From positions 496,001-560,000 of the forward strand of contig JASFAU010000015.1 in the NCBI GenBank assembly GCA_039704465.1: a stretch of DNA of 64,000 nt, in the 5' to 3' direction. A program made the translations under genes and the position numbers. Of the stretch, positions 51,190-62,376 are shown in pieces. The first letter of the stretch is position 1. Every line of letters begins with the position of its first letter. Under the pieces are notes generated by a model, which did no database searches, had not been told where the DNA came from, and saw only the letters and a program-made list of their open reading frames with translations. The stretch is from Plasmodiophora brassicae. Lineage: Eukaryota; Endomyxa; Phytomyxea; Plasmodiophorida; Plasmodiophoridae.

Positions 51190-52447
51190 TCAGAGTAGTA
51201 CTGTTGGTGGGTCATCGGTCCAGAATCGCGGTTGGAGCGCCGATACGGCCCTGTTGATGACTTGGCGTGCGATGGATCCGAAGAACCCCCACGCGGCCGT
51301 CATGACCGGACGGGGTTGTTCCTGGCTGGCGATAGCGAACGATGACGAGAACAGGACGGTGACGCCGGTCCTCAGCGCTGAATAGTCGACGACGGCGGTT
51401 CCTCGCAGGTCTACGTACTCCAGGTTGTCGATACTGCTAAGGGGTTCGATATCCGCCACGTTCGTGTGGGAGAGGTGCACCTCCTCCAGCATGCAGCATG
51501 CGCGCAGGGGCGCCACACTGTCCACATTCGAGTAATTCGCGTTGAGGCGAGTGAGAGACGGGCAGGACGCCAACGCCGACAAGTCAGACAGGCGTGTCTC
51601 CGATATGTCCACCGTCTGCAGACGCGCCATCCCTGTTAGCGCCGACAGAGACGCGACCCGCGACCTCATCAGGAGCACCTCCTGCAGCGTGGCGCGCGAC
51701 TGTCGAAGCGGATCGAGATCGCGAACACGCGTGAAAGACACGTTGACGGATTCCAGTTGGGTGCAGGAGCGCAGCGGTTCGATGGAATCGATCTCGGTGC
51801 TGTGCAGGTCGATGGACAGGAGAGACGTTAACGGAACCGTGTGCGGGAGGCGCAGGACGCATGTGTAGAACAGGGACAAACGCTGGAGGGACCGACAGGG
51901 CAGCTGTTCGAGGTTGCATACGCGGGTGCCGGTTAGGTCCAGCTCGAGCAATGCTGGCGGCAGGCAGGATACATCACGGACAAAGGTCCCGGCCAGGTTT
52001 AGACACCGAAGGCCCTTGGTCGATATGTCCTGGCAGTCGGAGACTGATGTCCCGGCAAGTGATAACGACTTCAGTGCGGGGAACCTGGCCAGCCCTCTCG
52101 TGGTCGTCACTGCACACCGGCTGAGGTCGAGCGATTCTACCTAGTCGACGCGGGTCGATAACGCTCTCGAGGCACAGCTCGAGCTCATGCTTCCCTAGGA
52201 ACATGTCATTCAACTGAAGCCGTTTCAGGCGTCGCGCTCGTCTAAGAACGAATCTGGGGTCGGATTGCCCGAGCAGGTCACGGGCGTCCAGGTCTACGAT
52301 CGCGTCGTATAACGCGTCGCGAACGCGTTTCGAAACCACCTGCATGGCGCGAAACGTGTCATGCGACAAGAGGAACCCCATCGTCGTTGCTGATGGCGGC
52401 CCGCTGCTGGACGCCAGCAGGTCTTCCAATGCGATCATCGTCTTCAT
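51190..52447 (-). CDS. Leucine-rich-repeat protein (F-box-like N-terminus), one join unresolved
   Basis: A first segment starts at the ATG at 52447 (MKTMIALEDLLASS...VVSKRVRDALYDAIVDLDA), resembling the start of F-box/LRR proteins, and runs to about 52160. A second segment, 52140 to 51190, has at least ten LRRs of about 22 residues such as LPPALLELDLTGTRVCNLEQ, LESVNVSFTRVRDLDPLRQS and LEEVHLSHTNVADIEPLSSI. The frame changes between them: VESLDLSRCAVTTTRGLARF is reached only if about 22 or 31 bases are removed, both shorter than other introns here, so a frameshift or tiny intron is possible. Substrate-recognition by the LRR solenoid is inferred. Confidence 0.72.
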
Positions 52448-52700
52448 GACTGCGATCCGAAGGCCCGCTGCCGACCGCAGCTCGTTCCAAATTTGCGTGC
52501 TGCGCGCAGTTTTCTATTTCTGGCGCCCTCGCCGAGAATAAGTGCCCGTTATTCGCCCCCGCCTTGACATAGTACGTACCTGGCAGTGTGGGGATGCCAG
52601 TCGACAGACAACATGGATCCGGCATATCTGGTCCCTAGGCGTATTATGGGGACCACGAGGCCTCCCAGCGTCGGTGCGTCACACGGGTGCGTCCTGGTCG

Positions 52701-54301
52701 ATGCTGCGGAGACCGTTATCCAGTCCGACTCGGGAAGCGCCAGCCCGGTACCCATTGCAGAATGTCGTGTTCGTCGTCGGGTTCCTGGTCTGCGCCGTAG
52801 TCTACCTGGCCATTATGAGGGCCTCTCTGAACGTACCGCGCTTGCCCCCGATGCCAGTTCAGCGTCGATCGCACCCGTCTGTCCCACTGTACTGGAAAAC
52901 GGATCCCAATTTGCAGCCCGATACGGTCAGGTCCAGATTCCGCTATTGGGAATACGTGCCCCGTATAAAGAGTTAAGTTTGCAGAAGCTGAGTGCATCAC
53001 ACGCCGCTAACGGTCGCAATCAGGACCCGATTACGAACTCGTTGACGCAACTAACGAGGAACAGTACCTGACATTCGAACCCGATAAAGGCGGTCTGAAC
53101 AACAAGAGAATGATGATGGAGATCATGGTGAGCACATGTCGACTAAATCTGCTACTGGACTTAAGATCATCATCAGGTCGTCTTGGCGCTCGTTACCCGG
53201 CGAACGTTCGTGTTGCCCAGCCCCGGGTATTGGACCACGATGCAAGGCATCTGCGACCTGGAGACGTACTTCGACATTGATGCCCTCCGTTCGTTCATGC
53301 CCGTCATTACCATGGACGAGTACCTGTTACGTACGCGGGGGAAATCGGACCTGATCACCGAACAGGAGCGGTACGCGTTCCTTCGTAACCATACCGGCGC
53401 GTTCAGCCCGCAAATCAACCCGGCCTCGCAGGCGTTCGTGTTCCCCGCCGATCAAGGACGCTCCGTTCCGACCATGGAGCAATTCCTGCACGGACGTTCA
53501 CCGATCTACTACGACGGCGCCCTGAAGCCTTGGCGAACGCTGCACTTTCGATCCGACTACGAGCAAGGGTACCGGATGCTGGGGGTGGCGTGCGCGGCCA
53601 TCTATTTCCCGTCGCTGGACTGGGAGCGGTTCGCTGCCAGCGTGGTCCGTGATGCATTCCATTACGCGCCGGCCGCGTTCGACGCGGCCGCCCGCGTCGC
53701 CTGGCGCCTGTACAGGGCGTCCGGGCCGTACAACGCCGTCCATATTCGCAGGACGGATTTCGGCCTGCAATTCGCCGATATCGTTCTGCCCCTGGGCCAA
53801 GTTGCCGAGAACATCCGCCCGCTGTTGGACCCATCCATGACGCTCTACGTGTCGACCGACGTCCAGGACAAGAACGATCCCGAGTTGGTTGCATTCCGGG
53901 CCGTGTTCCCTAAAGTACGGTTCCTGTCCGATTTCAGTGACGACCTCGCCGACCTGGATCCGAACCTGTTCATCATGATTGACCAGATCGTCTGCGCAGT
54001 GAGCATTTGGGGACGATGTGGCGAGCGCTTCTGATTGACGTCTGTTCAGGGGGCGGAACGGTTCATATCGCAACCGCTGTCGACGTTCTCGAGCAACATC
54101 TGGAGGCTCCGAGGGTTTATGGGCAGGGACGTGGCGCCAGACACGAACCTGTACATGGTGACCGACAGGAACACGGGCTACCCGATGGTGGACGGGTGGC
54201 GGACCGCCCTGACATGGATCGACCACCCCGACGGGCACTTCGGCGCCTGGTCAGGCGGCTACTGGGAGCGAGAGTTCTTCCATTCCTGGCAGCTGAATTA
54301 A
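52701..54301 (+). CDS. GDP-fucose protein O-fucosyltransferase-like glycosyltransferase
   Basis: Exons 52701-52962, 53024-53127, 53177-53998, 54050-54301 (introns 61, 49, 51 nt) give 479 residues. Type II membrane topology: NVVFVVGFLVCAVVYLAIMR after a short cytoplasmic tail. The catalytic part starts after the first splice (EEQYLTFEPDKGGLNNKRMM), continues VLALVTRRTFVLPSPGYW, and has NAVHIRRTDFG (the H-x-R-R-x-D GDP-fucose site) and GAERFISQPLSTFSSNIWRL. All are hallmarks of the O-FucT family. It probably works in the Golgi or ER and adds fucose to Ser/Thr of secreted proteins. Substrate unknown. Confidence 0.88.
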
Positions 54302-54308
54302 TATACAT

Positions 54309-54602
54309 CTAGTTCGTAAGCTTATCATGGGAAGGAGACGACGCTCTGTCGACGTGCATGATGTTTCTGGCGATCTGGTCGGCTTCGCGAAGTTCGGCCT
54401 CAAGTCGCCTTCGGACAGCGTCCTCTTCAACGTCAAGCGCCAGGTCTTGCGCTCGCCACGCATCGATGTAGGCCTGTCGATCCGCTTGAAGCGCAAGACG
54501 GGTCTGGGCGATAACGGCAAGCGACCGGGCTGCGCGATCCCTGGCGTCCGCCTTGAGCTTCGCCGCCTCGTCGAACGCGATCTGGGACGATGGCAGCGAC
54601 AT
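54309..54602 (-). CDS. Small helical protein of unknown function
   Basis: 97 residues, intronless, start MSLPSSQIAFDEAAKLKADA. Almost wholly helical and charged, with a heptad-like AEELREADQIARNIMHVDRA-type end (actual: RRRLEAELREADQIARNI). Converges with the O-fucosyltransferase, 7 bp between stops. I do not recognise a family. Reading-frame length and clean composition favour a real gene, but support is modest. Confidence 0.5.
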   Translation of the reverse strand: MSLPSSQIAFDEAAKLKADARDRAARSLAVIAQTRLALQADRQAYIDAWRAQDLALDVEEDAVRRRLEAELREADQIARNIMHVDRASSPSHDKLTN

Positions 54603-54632
54603 TAGTCGTACACTGCCGGTTCGATCGGTCGT

Positions 54633-55829
54633 TTAGAAATTGGGCGACAGAACGCGGCGCGATCGGCTGGGCAGGATGCAGGAGCGACCCGACGACGCTT
54701 CGATGGCGGCGGGCCCGACGTCACAGGCGAAAATGTCCGGGGCTGCAGAGGCGCCCGTCCAGTGCGCGGGGCGCGGGATCCCCATCACGTGCAGAATAGT
54801 GGCCGCCACGTCTGCCAGGTTGCGGATCGTTGCTATCTGCCGCTTGTTGATGTCCAGCGGGCGGCTGCTCCAGAACGCGATCGGGACGCGGCGGGCTGCG
54901 TGACGTATTAGGCATAGAGGAGAGGTTGCCGGCGCGCGAGGAAACGCTACGTACCTTCGGGCGCGTTGATGTCGTGTTGGCGACCAAGGCCACCGTGGTC
55001 TGCGACGACGACGACGATGGCGTCGTCGAGCTCGGCGCGTTTCATGATGTTCCCGATGAGGGTGTCAGCTTCAGTGATGGCGTTGTAGTACTGAGGAGTA
55101 CCCCAGCCGAACTTATGCCTGATGTGGCTCGTCAGAGCGATCGGCGTCCAGCAACCAAGTACATACCCAGCGCTGTCAATAGTGTCTAAGTGGATGAACG
55201 TGAAGCTACTCAGGAGCTTTGTGTTCAGGAACGTCAGGACCACGTCCCTGGCGCTGGACTCGTCAACGGTGCCCGCTGCAGGGTTCGCGCGACCAATCAG
55301 GTTACGCAGCGGCATCCAATTCAGGAAAATAGACGTTGTCATCCCGGTCCTGTTCAAGGCGGGCACGTCAGAACGGGACAGACAGCATAAACAATCGAAC
55401 CATGCATTTGTTCAACGGCGTCCATGAGCGTTGTGCAGCGCTGACGAATGGATGCCGAGTCTGTGAACTCATTGTCGATGATGTTGGTGACGGCAGGCGA
55501 GGTGCCCAGCAGTAAGGACGCCCAGTTTGGCCTGGTACCAACAACATGTGAATATCGATGAATGTCATCAAGCGGCGATAGTACATGGAGAGAACGGGGA
55601 CGAAGGCTTGTGCATCGAGAGTCCATGCGGCGTCAGAGAACATTGTGGCGAGGTTTGGAGCCCACGCTTGCATGTTGCGTTCGTTGAGGTACGCACTGCC
55701 AAGGCCATCGAGTCCGATGACGATGACCGGACGGCGTGCACCCTCGCAGCTTTGTCGCTGAGACACAGCCAGTGTGGCGGTGCACATGACGACGAGCAGC
55801 ATGCAAGGGCAACGCAATGTCGCCCGCAT
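54633..55829 (-). CDS. Type I phosphodiesterase/nucleotide pyrophosphatase-like (alkaline phosphatase superfamily)
   Basis: Exons 55585-55829, 55406-55531, 55167-55349, 54955-55118, 54633-54895 give 326 residues; introns are 53, 56, 48 and 59 nt. Signal peptide MRATLRCPCMLLVVMCTATL, then VIVIGLDGLGSAY (first metal Asp), VPVLSMPNWASLLLGTSPAV (nucleophile region), and after the third splice FIHLDTIDSAGHKFGWGTPQ (Asp/His metal site; the His appears only when the intron is removed), VVVVADHGGLGRQHDINAPE and IAFWSSRPL, DVAATILHVMGI. The second intron (55350-55405) fits only with a GC-AG boundary; GT alternatives break the frame. Secreted hydrolase of phosphodiesters or pyrophosphates; substrate unknown. 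Confidence 0.82.
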
Positions 55830-56855
55830 GGCTTGAATTTGGAAAAGGTGCAACACCGGAAGCAATGAACGGACCGTGACTCAACGGTTCCCCGTTCGGG
55901 AAATCGAAGGTATCATAACCGAGTGCCTTCGCTATATTATAAGAGGTCAGCAGCAGTCATCCAAACCGTGACCGACGTGGAAGTCATTTCAAACGACCGA
56001 TTGAATGAGAAACGTGCAGGGTAGAGGATTCCGGGTTAAAGTTGCGTTGGTCGACGACAGATCACTCTCAAGTCTCAGGCTGCAGAGCCAGCCCGATCAA
56101 CCAGTATCGAATCTAACTTACGGGCAAATGGGGCACATAGCGCAGCAACCCCGGCTAATGATGACGTTTGGGAAATTATGGCACACAAAACCCTGCAGCA
56201 GAGATCGTTCGCGACTGATCTGCGTCCGCGTCCACAACAGCGTCGGGACGGTATGGACGGACAATATAGCGCTAATCAGCACATCCATCCTGTGCAGCAA
56301 GAGAATGTTCCAGCACAGGTGCCGCGGTCAAATCACACGAACCACCCATGGAGGGACTTCCGATACGTCATCACGTTGCTTGTGTTTAGTACCAGGTGTT
56401 TAGTTCAATCGTTTAGGTGAATGAATCCGTATATCGCCCCGCGCCTCGCGTCGTTCCCTCGGCCGCGGGTGCTGGAGCATTCCGTCGTTGCGCGGCGTGA
56501 TACCCCAGAACATTCCGGTGCCGACGGCCCAGGGCTTTGCGATGCTGCGCTGGTTGCTGAAAAGGTCGCAAAAAAATGCGCTGCCGCAAAAACCGCCGCC
56601 GTTCAGTCGACCGATTGTTCGCTACCACTATTAGTGGAACGAAGTGTCGTTCGATAACACGACGTCCATCCAGATCGGTACGATGGCCGTTCAGCTCGGA
56701 GACGATTCAGTAAACCCCAGTTCACTTCCAATTTGCCGTAGTTGCCGTCGCACGGGGTTTGGTCACTTGTTTCCAAAGAACATCCTCCAGCTGTTGTTAC
56801 TTGAAGCTGCAGATCAGCTTCCTGCAAGAGATCGTCGGCATCTCACCAGGGAATA
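55830..56855. other. Spacer with one possible minus-strand exon
   Basis: Minus strand 56406-56600 contains an unusually protein-like open stretch (GGGFCGSAFFCDLFSNQRSI, then AVGTGMFWGITPRNDGM) without a start or a recognisable family; it may be an exon or relic. The rest shows nothing supported. Confidence 0.3.
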
Positions 56856-57251
56856 ATGACCAACATTGACATCGCGAAGGCCTACATCAAAGCGGTGCAA
56901 ACCGGCGATCAGGCCACGCTGGGGCGCATCATTTCGCCCAACGTCATTTGGCATCAGCCGGGCAACAACCAGTTCTCGGGCGTCCACTGTGGCATGACCG
57001 CTGTTGGGCCGATGCTGGGCAAGATGATGGAGGTCTCCAAGGGGACGTTCTCCATCACTCGTGCCGATCACTACATGGCCAATGGCGACTTTGTGGCCGT
57101 CACGCTGGAGTTTGCGGGTGAGGCCAATGGCATCAAGCTCAAGCAGCCGGGCGTGGACCTCCTTCGTGTCGAAGAGGGCAAGATTGTCGAGGTCCGCCTC
57201 TTCTCCAGCGACCAGAAACAAGAGGACTCGTTCTGGGGTACCTCGCACTGA
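56856..57251 (+). CDS. SnoaL/NTF2-like fold protein
   Basis: 131 residues, single exon, start MTNIDIAKAYIKAVQTGDQA. The pattern AYIKAVQTGDQATLGRIISP (two helices), NVIWHQPGNNQFSGVHCG (W-H-P), MLGKMMEVSKGTFSI, GDFVAVTLEFAGEANG and KIVEVRLFSSDQKQEDSFWG is the cone-shaped SnoaL-like/NTF2-like fold common in bacteria. Length equals bacterial stand-alone members. Lack of introns and a bacterial-type family in an intron-dense genome raise the possibility of acquisition from bacteria, though small eukaryotic proteins of this fold exist. Enzymatic role unknown. Confidence 0.8.
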   Translation: MTNIDIAKAYIKAVQTGDQATLGRIISPNVIWHQPGNNQFSGVHCGMTAVGPMLGKMMEVSKGTFSITRADHYMANGDFVAVTLEFAGEANGIKLKQPGVDLLRVEEGKIVEVRLFSSDQKQEDSFWGTSH

Positions 57252-57635
57252 ACATACCGCTTCGGGTGGTCATTTCATGCTAATACAGCGGTTTTCTTGC
57301 TTTCGATCCAGGTCAGATAGTTTGCATGTTAGCCCCGCTCCAGCACGCGTTAGCGCGCTCGTCGCCGCGCCCATCAGTCGCGGCAGGCATATTCAGCAGA
57401 GGTGACGACGGTGATGCGGGACAGGACATCACGACGACCTGTAGAACGCTGTTGGTCTGGGGTGAATCGCAGCGGGTGCCACGCATAGCATGTTGATCGA
57501 AACTTGAATCGTCCCGGCGATGTTTGGGCCGCGGCAGTGGCAGTGGCAGTGGCAGTGTGGCACTCACGGGGTTCCTTGCTTTTTGCGAGCCTCCTCACCC
57601 CGAGCCCTGAGTTGCCGTTGGCTCCCATTTTGATT
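57252..57635. other. Upstream region of the RecQ gene
   Basis: GGCAGTGGCAGTGGCAGTG simple repeat at 57532-57560. No gene seen. Confidence 0.4.
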
Positions 57636-60600
57636 ATGGACGGGGGCGATGATCATGATCCCGCCGTGGCAGCGCTGCAGGTTGGGGCCGGGCGGTGGCG
57701 TGCGCCTGATCATGCGTATTGACTCGACGGCAGCGGTATTTCGGATTCAGCACGTTCCGCGAGGGACAGAAGGAGGTCATCGAGGCCTGCATTGCCGGGC
57801 GCGACTGTTTCGTCCTGATGGCGACCGGCAAAGGCAAATCTCTCTGTAACTGCACATACGCGGGGTGGGAATACCCTGCACATTTCTTTGACGATTCCCT
57901 TGCCAGGCTACCAGTTACCGTCGTTGTTGACCAATCGGCCGACGGTCGTCATCAGTCCATTGATCGCCCTGATGAAGGACCAATCGATGGCTCTGGATCA
58001 GCGCGGGATTTCATCTTGCTTCCTGAACAGCACCCAGCGAGACCAGCGTGTTTGGGAGGCCGCCCGACGTGGAGAATACCAAATAATATTCCTGTATGAT
58101 CCTGGCTCCGTGGGCTTGTCCCGTTCACTGGGTGACAGTATTGTTCCATAGGAGCCCGGAGAAGGTCGTCCAGTGGCTCGACAGTCTGGCATTTATCGAG
58201 GAGCAACTGAAAATTACGTGTTTTGCCATTGACGAATCCCACTGCATATCAAGTCAGTCCTCAGAGTGGCACATTTGTTCTTCCTCTGAGTTGTCCGTAG
58301 CATGGGGCCCCCAGTTTCGTCCCGCGTATCGCGACCTTGCTGTTTTAAGGCAGCGTTTCCCCCGAGTGCCCATCATGGCTCTGACCGGTAGGCGTCGAAT
58401 GTTTCTGATCGATGATACTTCTGATTTAGGTTCTACGACAGCTACTGCAACGCCGAGCGTTCAGGACGATATCATTGCTTCATTGCTTCTGCGGAATCCG
58501 TTCATACTGAAGACGTCGTTCGATCGGCCCAACTTGTTCTACTCGGTCTCAATGAAGACGTCGCTGGCTTTTGACATACCACGCGCGTTGCTCCAGCATG
58601 GCTCCAGCATTATATATTGCCTTCGGCAGCAGGACACAGTGGTAGTTCCCTTCCGCCTTCACGTTAAAGGATCAACGTTTTGCATTCAAACGCTTGTCTT
58701 TAGGATATGTGCACGCACGTACAATCGCTGGGTCTAACTGCTGGGGCTTACCATGCTGGAATGACCCCCAGCAAACGCGACGAAGTCCATCGCGCGTTTG
58801 CGAACGACGAGATAAAGGTCCATCCGCTGACTGAATTGCTGTTGGATGTGTCCTTCTTTCTCATGGATGATGGCCAGGTTGTCTGTGCCACTATTGCTTT
58901 TGGAATGGGCATAGACCGAGCTGATATCCGGACCGTTGTGTCTTACGGCATGCCGAAATCGATTGAAGGTTCACGGTGCCTGGCTTGTTACGACTGATGT
59001 ACTCAATGTCGTCTCAGAAATGTACCAGCAAGCTGGTCGGGCGGGGCGTGACGGTCTTCCTGCCCATTGTAGGTCGACAAAAATGTTCCACCCGTGCTCC
59101 ACTCACATATGAATAGGTTTGCTGTTCTACAGCAAGCAAGATTTCGGTTTCCAGCAATTTCACATGCGTTCGTACACAGGCGATGGTGTACAGGACCAAG
59201 CACTTGAGGTTTGTCAGTCGATTGGTTCTAGAAGAGGTCCTGACACGCAGGTAGGCAATGCGTTTAATGAAAGAATATGCAACGTCAAACAGGTGCCGGA
59301 GAGCCCTTATTCTTGAGCATTTCGGAGATCGCTGGACCAAAGTTGTGAAATATTGCGGTACCTGTATTGTGCAGACAGTAATCGCCAGCGTCAATAGGTG
59401 CCATGCGGCCAATGTGACAACTGCTGCCAAGGCGTTGACAGCTCCAGCGTAAAACGAAACTTTACGAAACAGGCCCGTTGGGCCGCCTTAGCATTACGCG
59501 AGACTAGAGAACGGTAATGACAATTCTCGGTCACTGTCGCGTTATCCATTAACCAGTGTCTACAGGTTCGGACTAGGCGTTCCAGCAATGATTTTGAAGG
59601 GCTCAAACCGTAAAGAAGTACAGAGCAAGGCGTCGATGTTCGCGATGCCTGTTGCCCAGATGCAATCTTTTGGCACCATGCGCGAGCATTCCGAATCATG
59701 GATCAAAGAGTTTCTTGTCATGTGCGCGACACATAAGGTTATTGAACCGTACAAGCGACAAACGTTCACGCTTTATCGTCTCGGGCCGCTAGGTAGGTCC
59801 TGTCTGTTTTCCCCTATCGATTTGATCAGATCTAAATGGCAATCCCATAGGACTGAAACTACTTAGCAATCCGTCATTTCAATTAGACGACTGGACGGTG
59901 TCGGGCAGTCTACAAGCTGAAGAACGAGTCTCAATGCCTGCTCTTCGTACAGTTGCGAACAGGAACCTCATTCGATCGCGCTCAAAATCAATGTCTCTTC
60001 CGTCATCGATTCGTCGGGCGCCGAAACCAGTCCAGCCACCGACCGCCGTGGTCCCTAGAGTATGTGTTGCTATACGTAAGTGGGCATGGTGTGTACTAAT
60101 GAAAGGTGCAGCAGCAAGCAGGAGCCGATGCCGCCCCAGAACAAGAACCCGGTATGCCATGTAGTTTCGTGGTACTTGCCCAGGAGAGTTTATAGTGCGT
60201 TCTGTGCTGTAGTCCCGAACGGATGGACCCGGAAGGTGCTTGATTGTATGAGCCAGTACGAAGCGTTCGACGATGATCTGGAAGAAGCCGTCTACAAGGG
60301 TTTGCTGCAATTGCGGGTAAAGCGCGGTTGGGTCATGCCGAATCCCCAGCCGGTTGATTCCTTCATCGCAGAAAGACTATGCGGACAGGACTGGCCTGTA
60401 CGCCTACCAGATCTGCAACGAAGTCACGCTGCGAAAAATCGCCAAATTCCGACCGTCGACGATGGATTCGCTTCGGAAGATACCTGGTCTCCCTGCGAAG
60501 GTCATTGATCAAATGGGGCCAAGCATGTTGGCTCTTATCCAGAGCAAGGTCGATCTTGTGGAGGTAAGCTGTCCGGCAACCATTGTTGAAAGGTGTATCA

Positions 60601-61552
60601 CCCGCCCTGAAACAGGGTGGTGAGCAAGCCGCATCGCGCCCCCAGCACCAGGGCGGACTCGGATTCCTGGAGCGCCAGTTCTCAACCTCTGTGGAAGCCG
60701 CATCGCTGATTGCGAAAGGCGTCGCAAAGCATGCAGTCACTGCCACATGGCAGGCAAGGTATTCAGTTGTAGCGTTTCATGCTGTCGGAAACAGTGTCTC
60801 CTAACTCCAAGCTCCCCAGGCAATCAGCGAAACCGGTGGAATCACCGCCCACTACTGCGGACGTCCCTTCGACGAGTCCCATAATATCCGGAAGCTCTCC
60901 TATCCTTGGCGATGACTTTGACGACGATCAATTAGTGCTTACGCCGCCTATACCGGTTCCGGACGAGCATCCGGACCCAGGCGTGGGTGTGCTGCTGAGC
61001 CAGGCCACTGTTGATGACGAGGAGAACCTACAAACGGGGGCGTCACAAATGCCGACAAATTCGCCGAGCTCATTGAAGCCAGCACCGGCTCCAGCTATCG
61101 TTGCTTCTGCCCCTGTGGACCAGCAGCAAGGTCAGTCAGTACGGCGGCAGCACCCGACAGGTAACGAGTTTGAAGCTAAGCGCCGGCGAACAAAGAAGCA
61201 CGCGCTACCTACGCTGACGCCGTATCACAAAGGCATCTACAACGAGGTTTCCGCCGGCCAGACGGTCCAAGCCGTTTGCCGGTCGCGTGGCATCCGAAGG
61301 GACCGTGTCATTGAAGCGCTCAAGTTCGCGCTGATTAACGGGTTGCCATTATCCCTCGACCAGGTCGGCATCGGGATAACGGCCGACCTGGAGCAAGACG
61401 CGCTGGACGCCATGGCCGCTGCCGGCATCGACAAGTACGCCGATACCGACGCCGTCCAGGCCGCGTTTCGTGCATCGCCCAACATTGGCGAACCGCTGCC
61501 CAACGACATGTCCGACCTTCTGATCAGCAAGTTCCTAGCCGGCAAGACGTGA
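57636..61552 (+). CDS. RecQ-family DNA helicase with RQC, HRDC and C-terminal helicase HTH domains
   Basis: About 18 exons, roughly 980 residues. Reliable exons: 57636-57680, 57734-57845, 57907-58093, 58152-58252, 58301-58387, 58442-58641, 58704-58817, 58878-58968, 59018-59068, 59117-59208, 59255-59341, 59398-59513, 59566-59792, 59887-60075. Tentative: 60112-60151, 60196-60316. Then 60372-60563, 60616-60720, 60773-61552. Start [20 protein letters not shown]; motif 0/I FREGQ...[53 protein letters not shown] and [11 protein letters not shown]. Zinc site: [18 protein letters not shown] then [30 protein letters not shown] with winged helix; [24 protein letters not shown] with [17 protein letters not shown]-terminal [24 protein letters not shown] Werner-like helicase without the nuclease domain; works in replication-fork and recombination repair. 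Introns 36-94 nt. Confidence 0.9.
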
Positions 61553-61634
61553 TCGCTGTCCCCCTCCAGTATGCTTCGGCGATGCATGTCCAAGACGAGG
61601 CGTATTGTAGTGAACAGTTGGTGACGAAGCGGGC

Positions 61635-62171
61635 CTACTGTCTGATATTACTGAGGACCCAACTGACACCGGCCTGTAGGCCATCGCCCGTCTTCGCTGA
61701 GCACCCCTGAATCTGCCATTGCCGGTCGCGTAACGAGTGCAACATGAGGGCGTCAGCGATCTCGAACGCGGGCATAGCGTTCATCAGGTCCTGTTTGTTG
61801 GCCAGGACGAGAAGCGGGATGCCGGCCAGTTCCTCTTGTTCCAGGAGCGTGTTCAGCTCGACGCCGGTCTCTTCGATCCGGCGTCGGTCGGCGCTGTCGA
61901 TGACGTAGATCAGGGCGTCGGTCGACGCGTAGTAGTTCTTCCAGTACGGGCGGATCGTCTTCTGCCCGCCAATGTCCCAGACGTTGAGCTTGAACCCGTC
62001 CTGCGACAACGACTTGATGTTGAACCCCTGGGTCGGCATGATATGCGTGATCTCCTCATCGCCCAGGCGCTTCAGGCACGACGTCTTGCCGGCGTTGTCC
62101 AGGCCCAGCAGAAGGATGCGCACCTCCTTGTTCGTCTTCTTCAGCTTCCGCAGCAGGGACAGCAGACCCAT
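61635..62171 (-). CDS. ARL3: ADP-ribosylation factor-like protein 3
   Basis: Single exon, 178 residues, start [20 protein letters not shown] (Gly2 and the typical ARL3 amphipathic helix). P-loop [17 protein letters not shown], switch [13 protein letters not shown] (the PTQGFN of ARL3/ARL2), switch [30 protein letters not shown] and CSAKTGDG. Near-identical architecture to animal ARL3. It releases lipidated cargo from UNC119/PDE6D into cilia, so it signals a flagellated life stage. The 4-base-different upstream frame extends by eight residues but the family start is clear. Convergent with RecQ, 82 bp between stops. Confidence 0.95.
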   Translation of the reverse strand: MGLLSLLRKLKKTNKEVRILLLGLDNAGKTSCLKRLGDEEITHIMPTQGFNIKSLSQDGFKLNVWDIGGQKTIRPYWKNYYASTDALIYVIDSADRRRIEETGVELNTLLEQEELAGIPLLVLANKQDLMNAMPAFEIADALMLHSLRDRQWQIQGCSAKTGDGLQAGVSWVLSNIRQ

Positions 62172-62376
62172 ATCGCCCCCCGCCTGCGACGACAACGACG
62201 ACGAACGCGATCGGCACCGCTTTAACAGCAGTGTACCTGCCCCCTGTGTCCGTCATATAACGACCGTACCGTCCAGCACGGGCGAGGGGGCAGTCACTGC
62301 CGGCGGGGGGCCCGCTGTTGTTCGTCTGTCTGCGTCAATCTAAATTTGGACAAGCGCCCGCGCGCTTTTTAGCCCC
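62172..62376. promoter_or_regulatory. Divergent promoter region, ARL3 / acidic Cys-motif gene
   Basis: 205 bases between divergent starts. CGCTTTTTAG directly precedes the downstream ATG; no other signal recognised. Confidence 0.35.
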
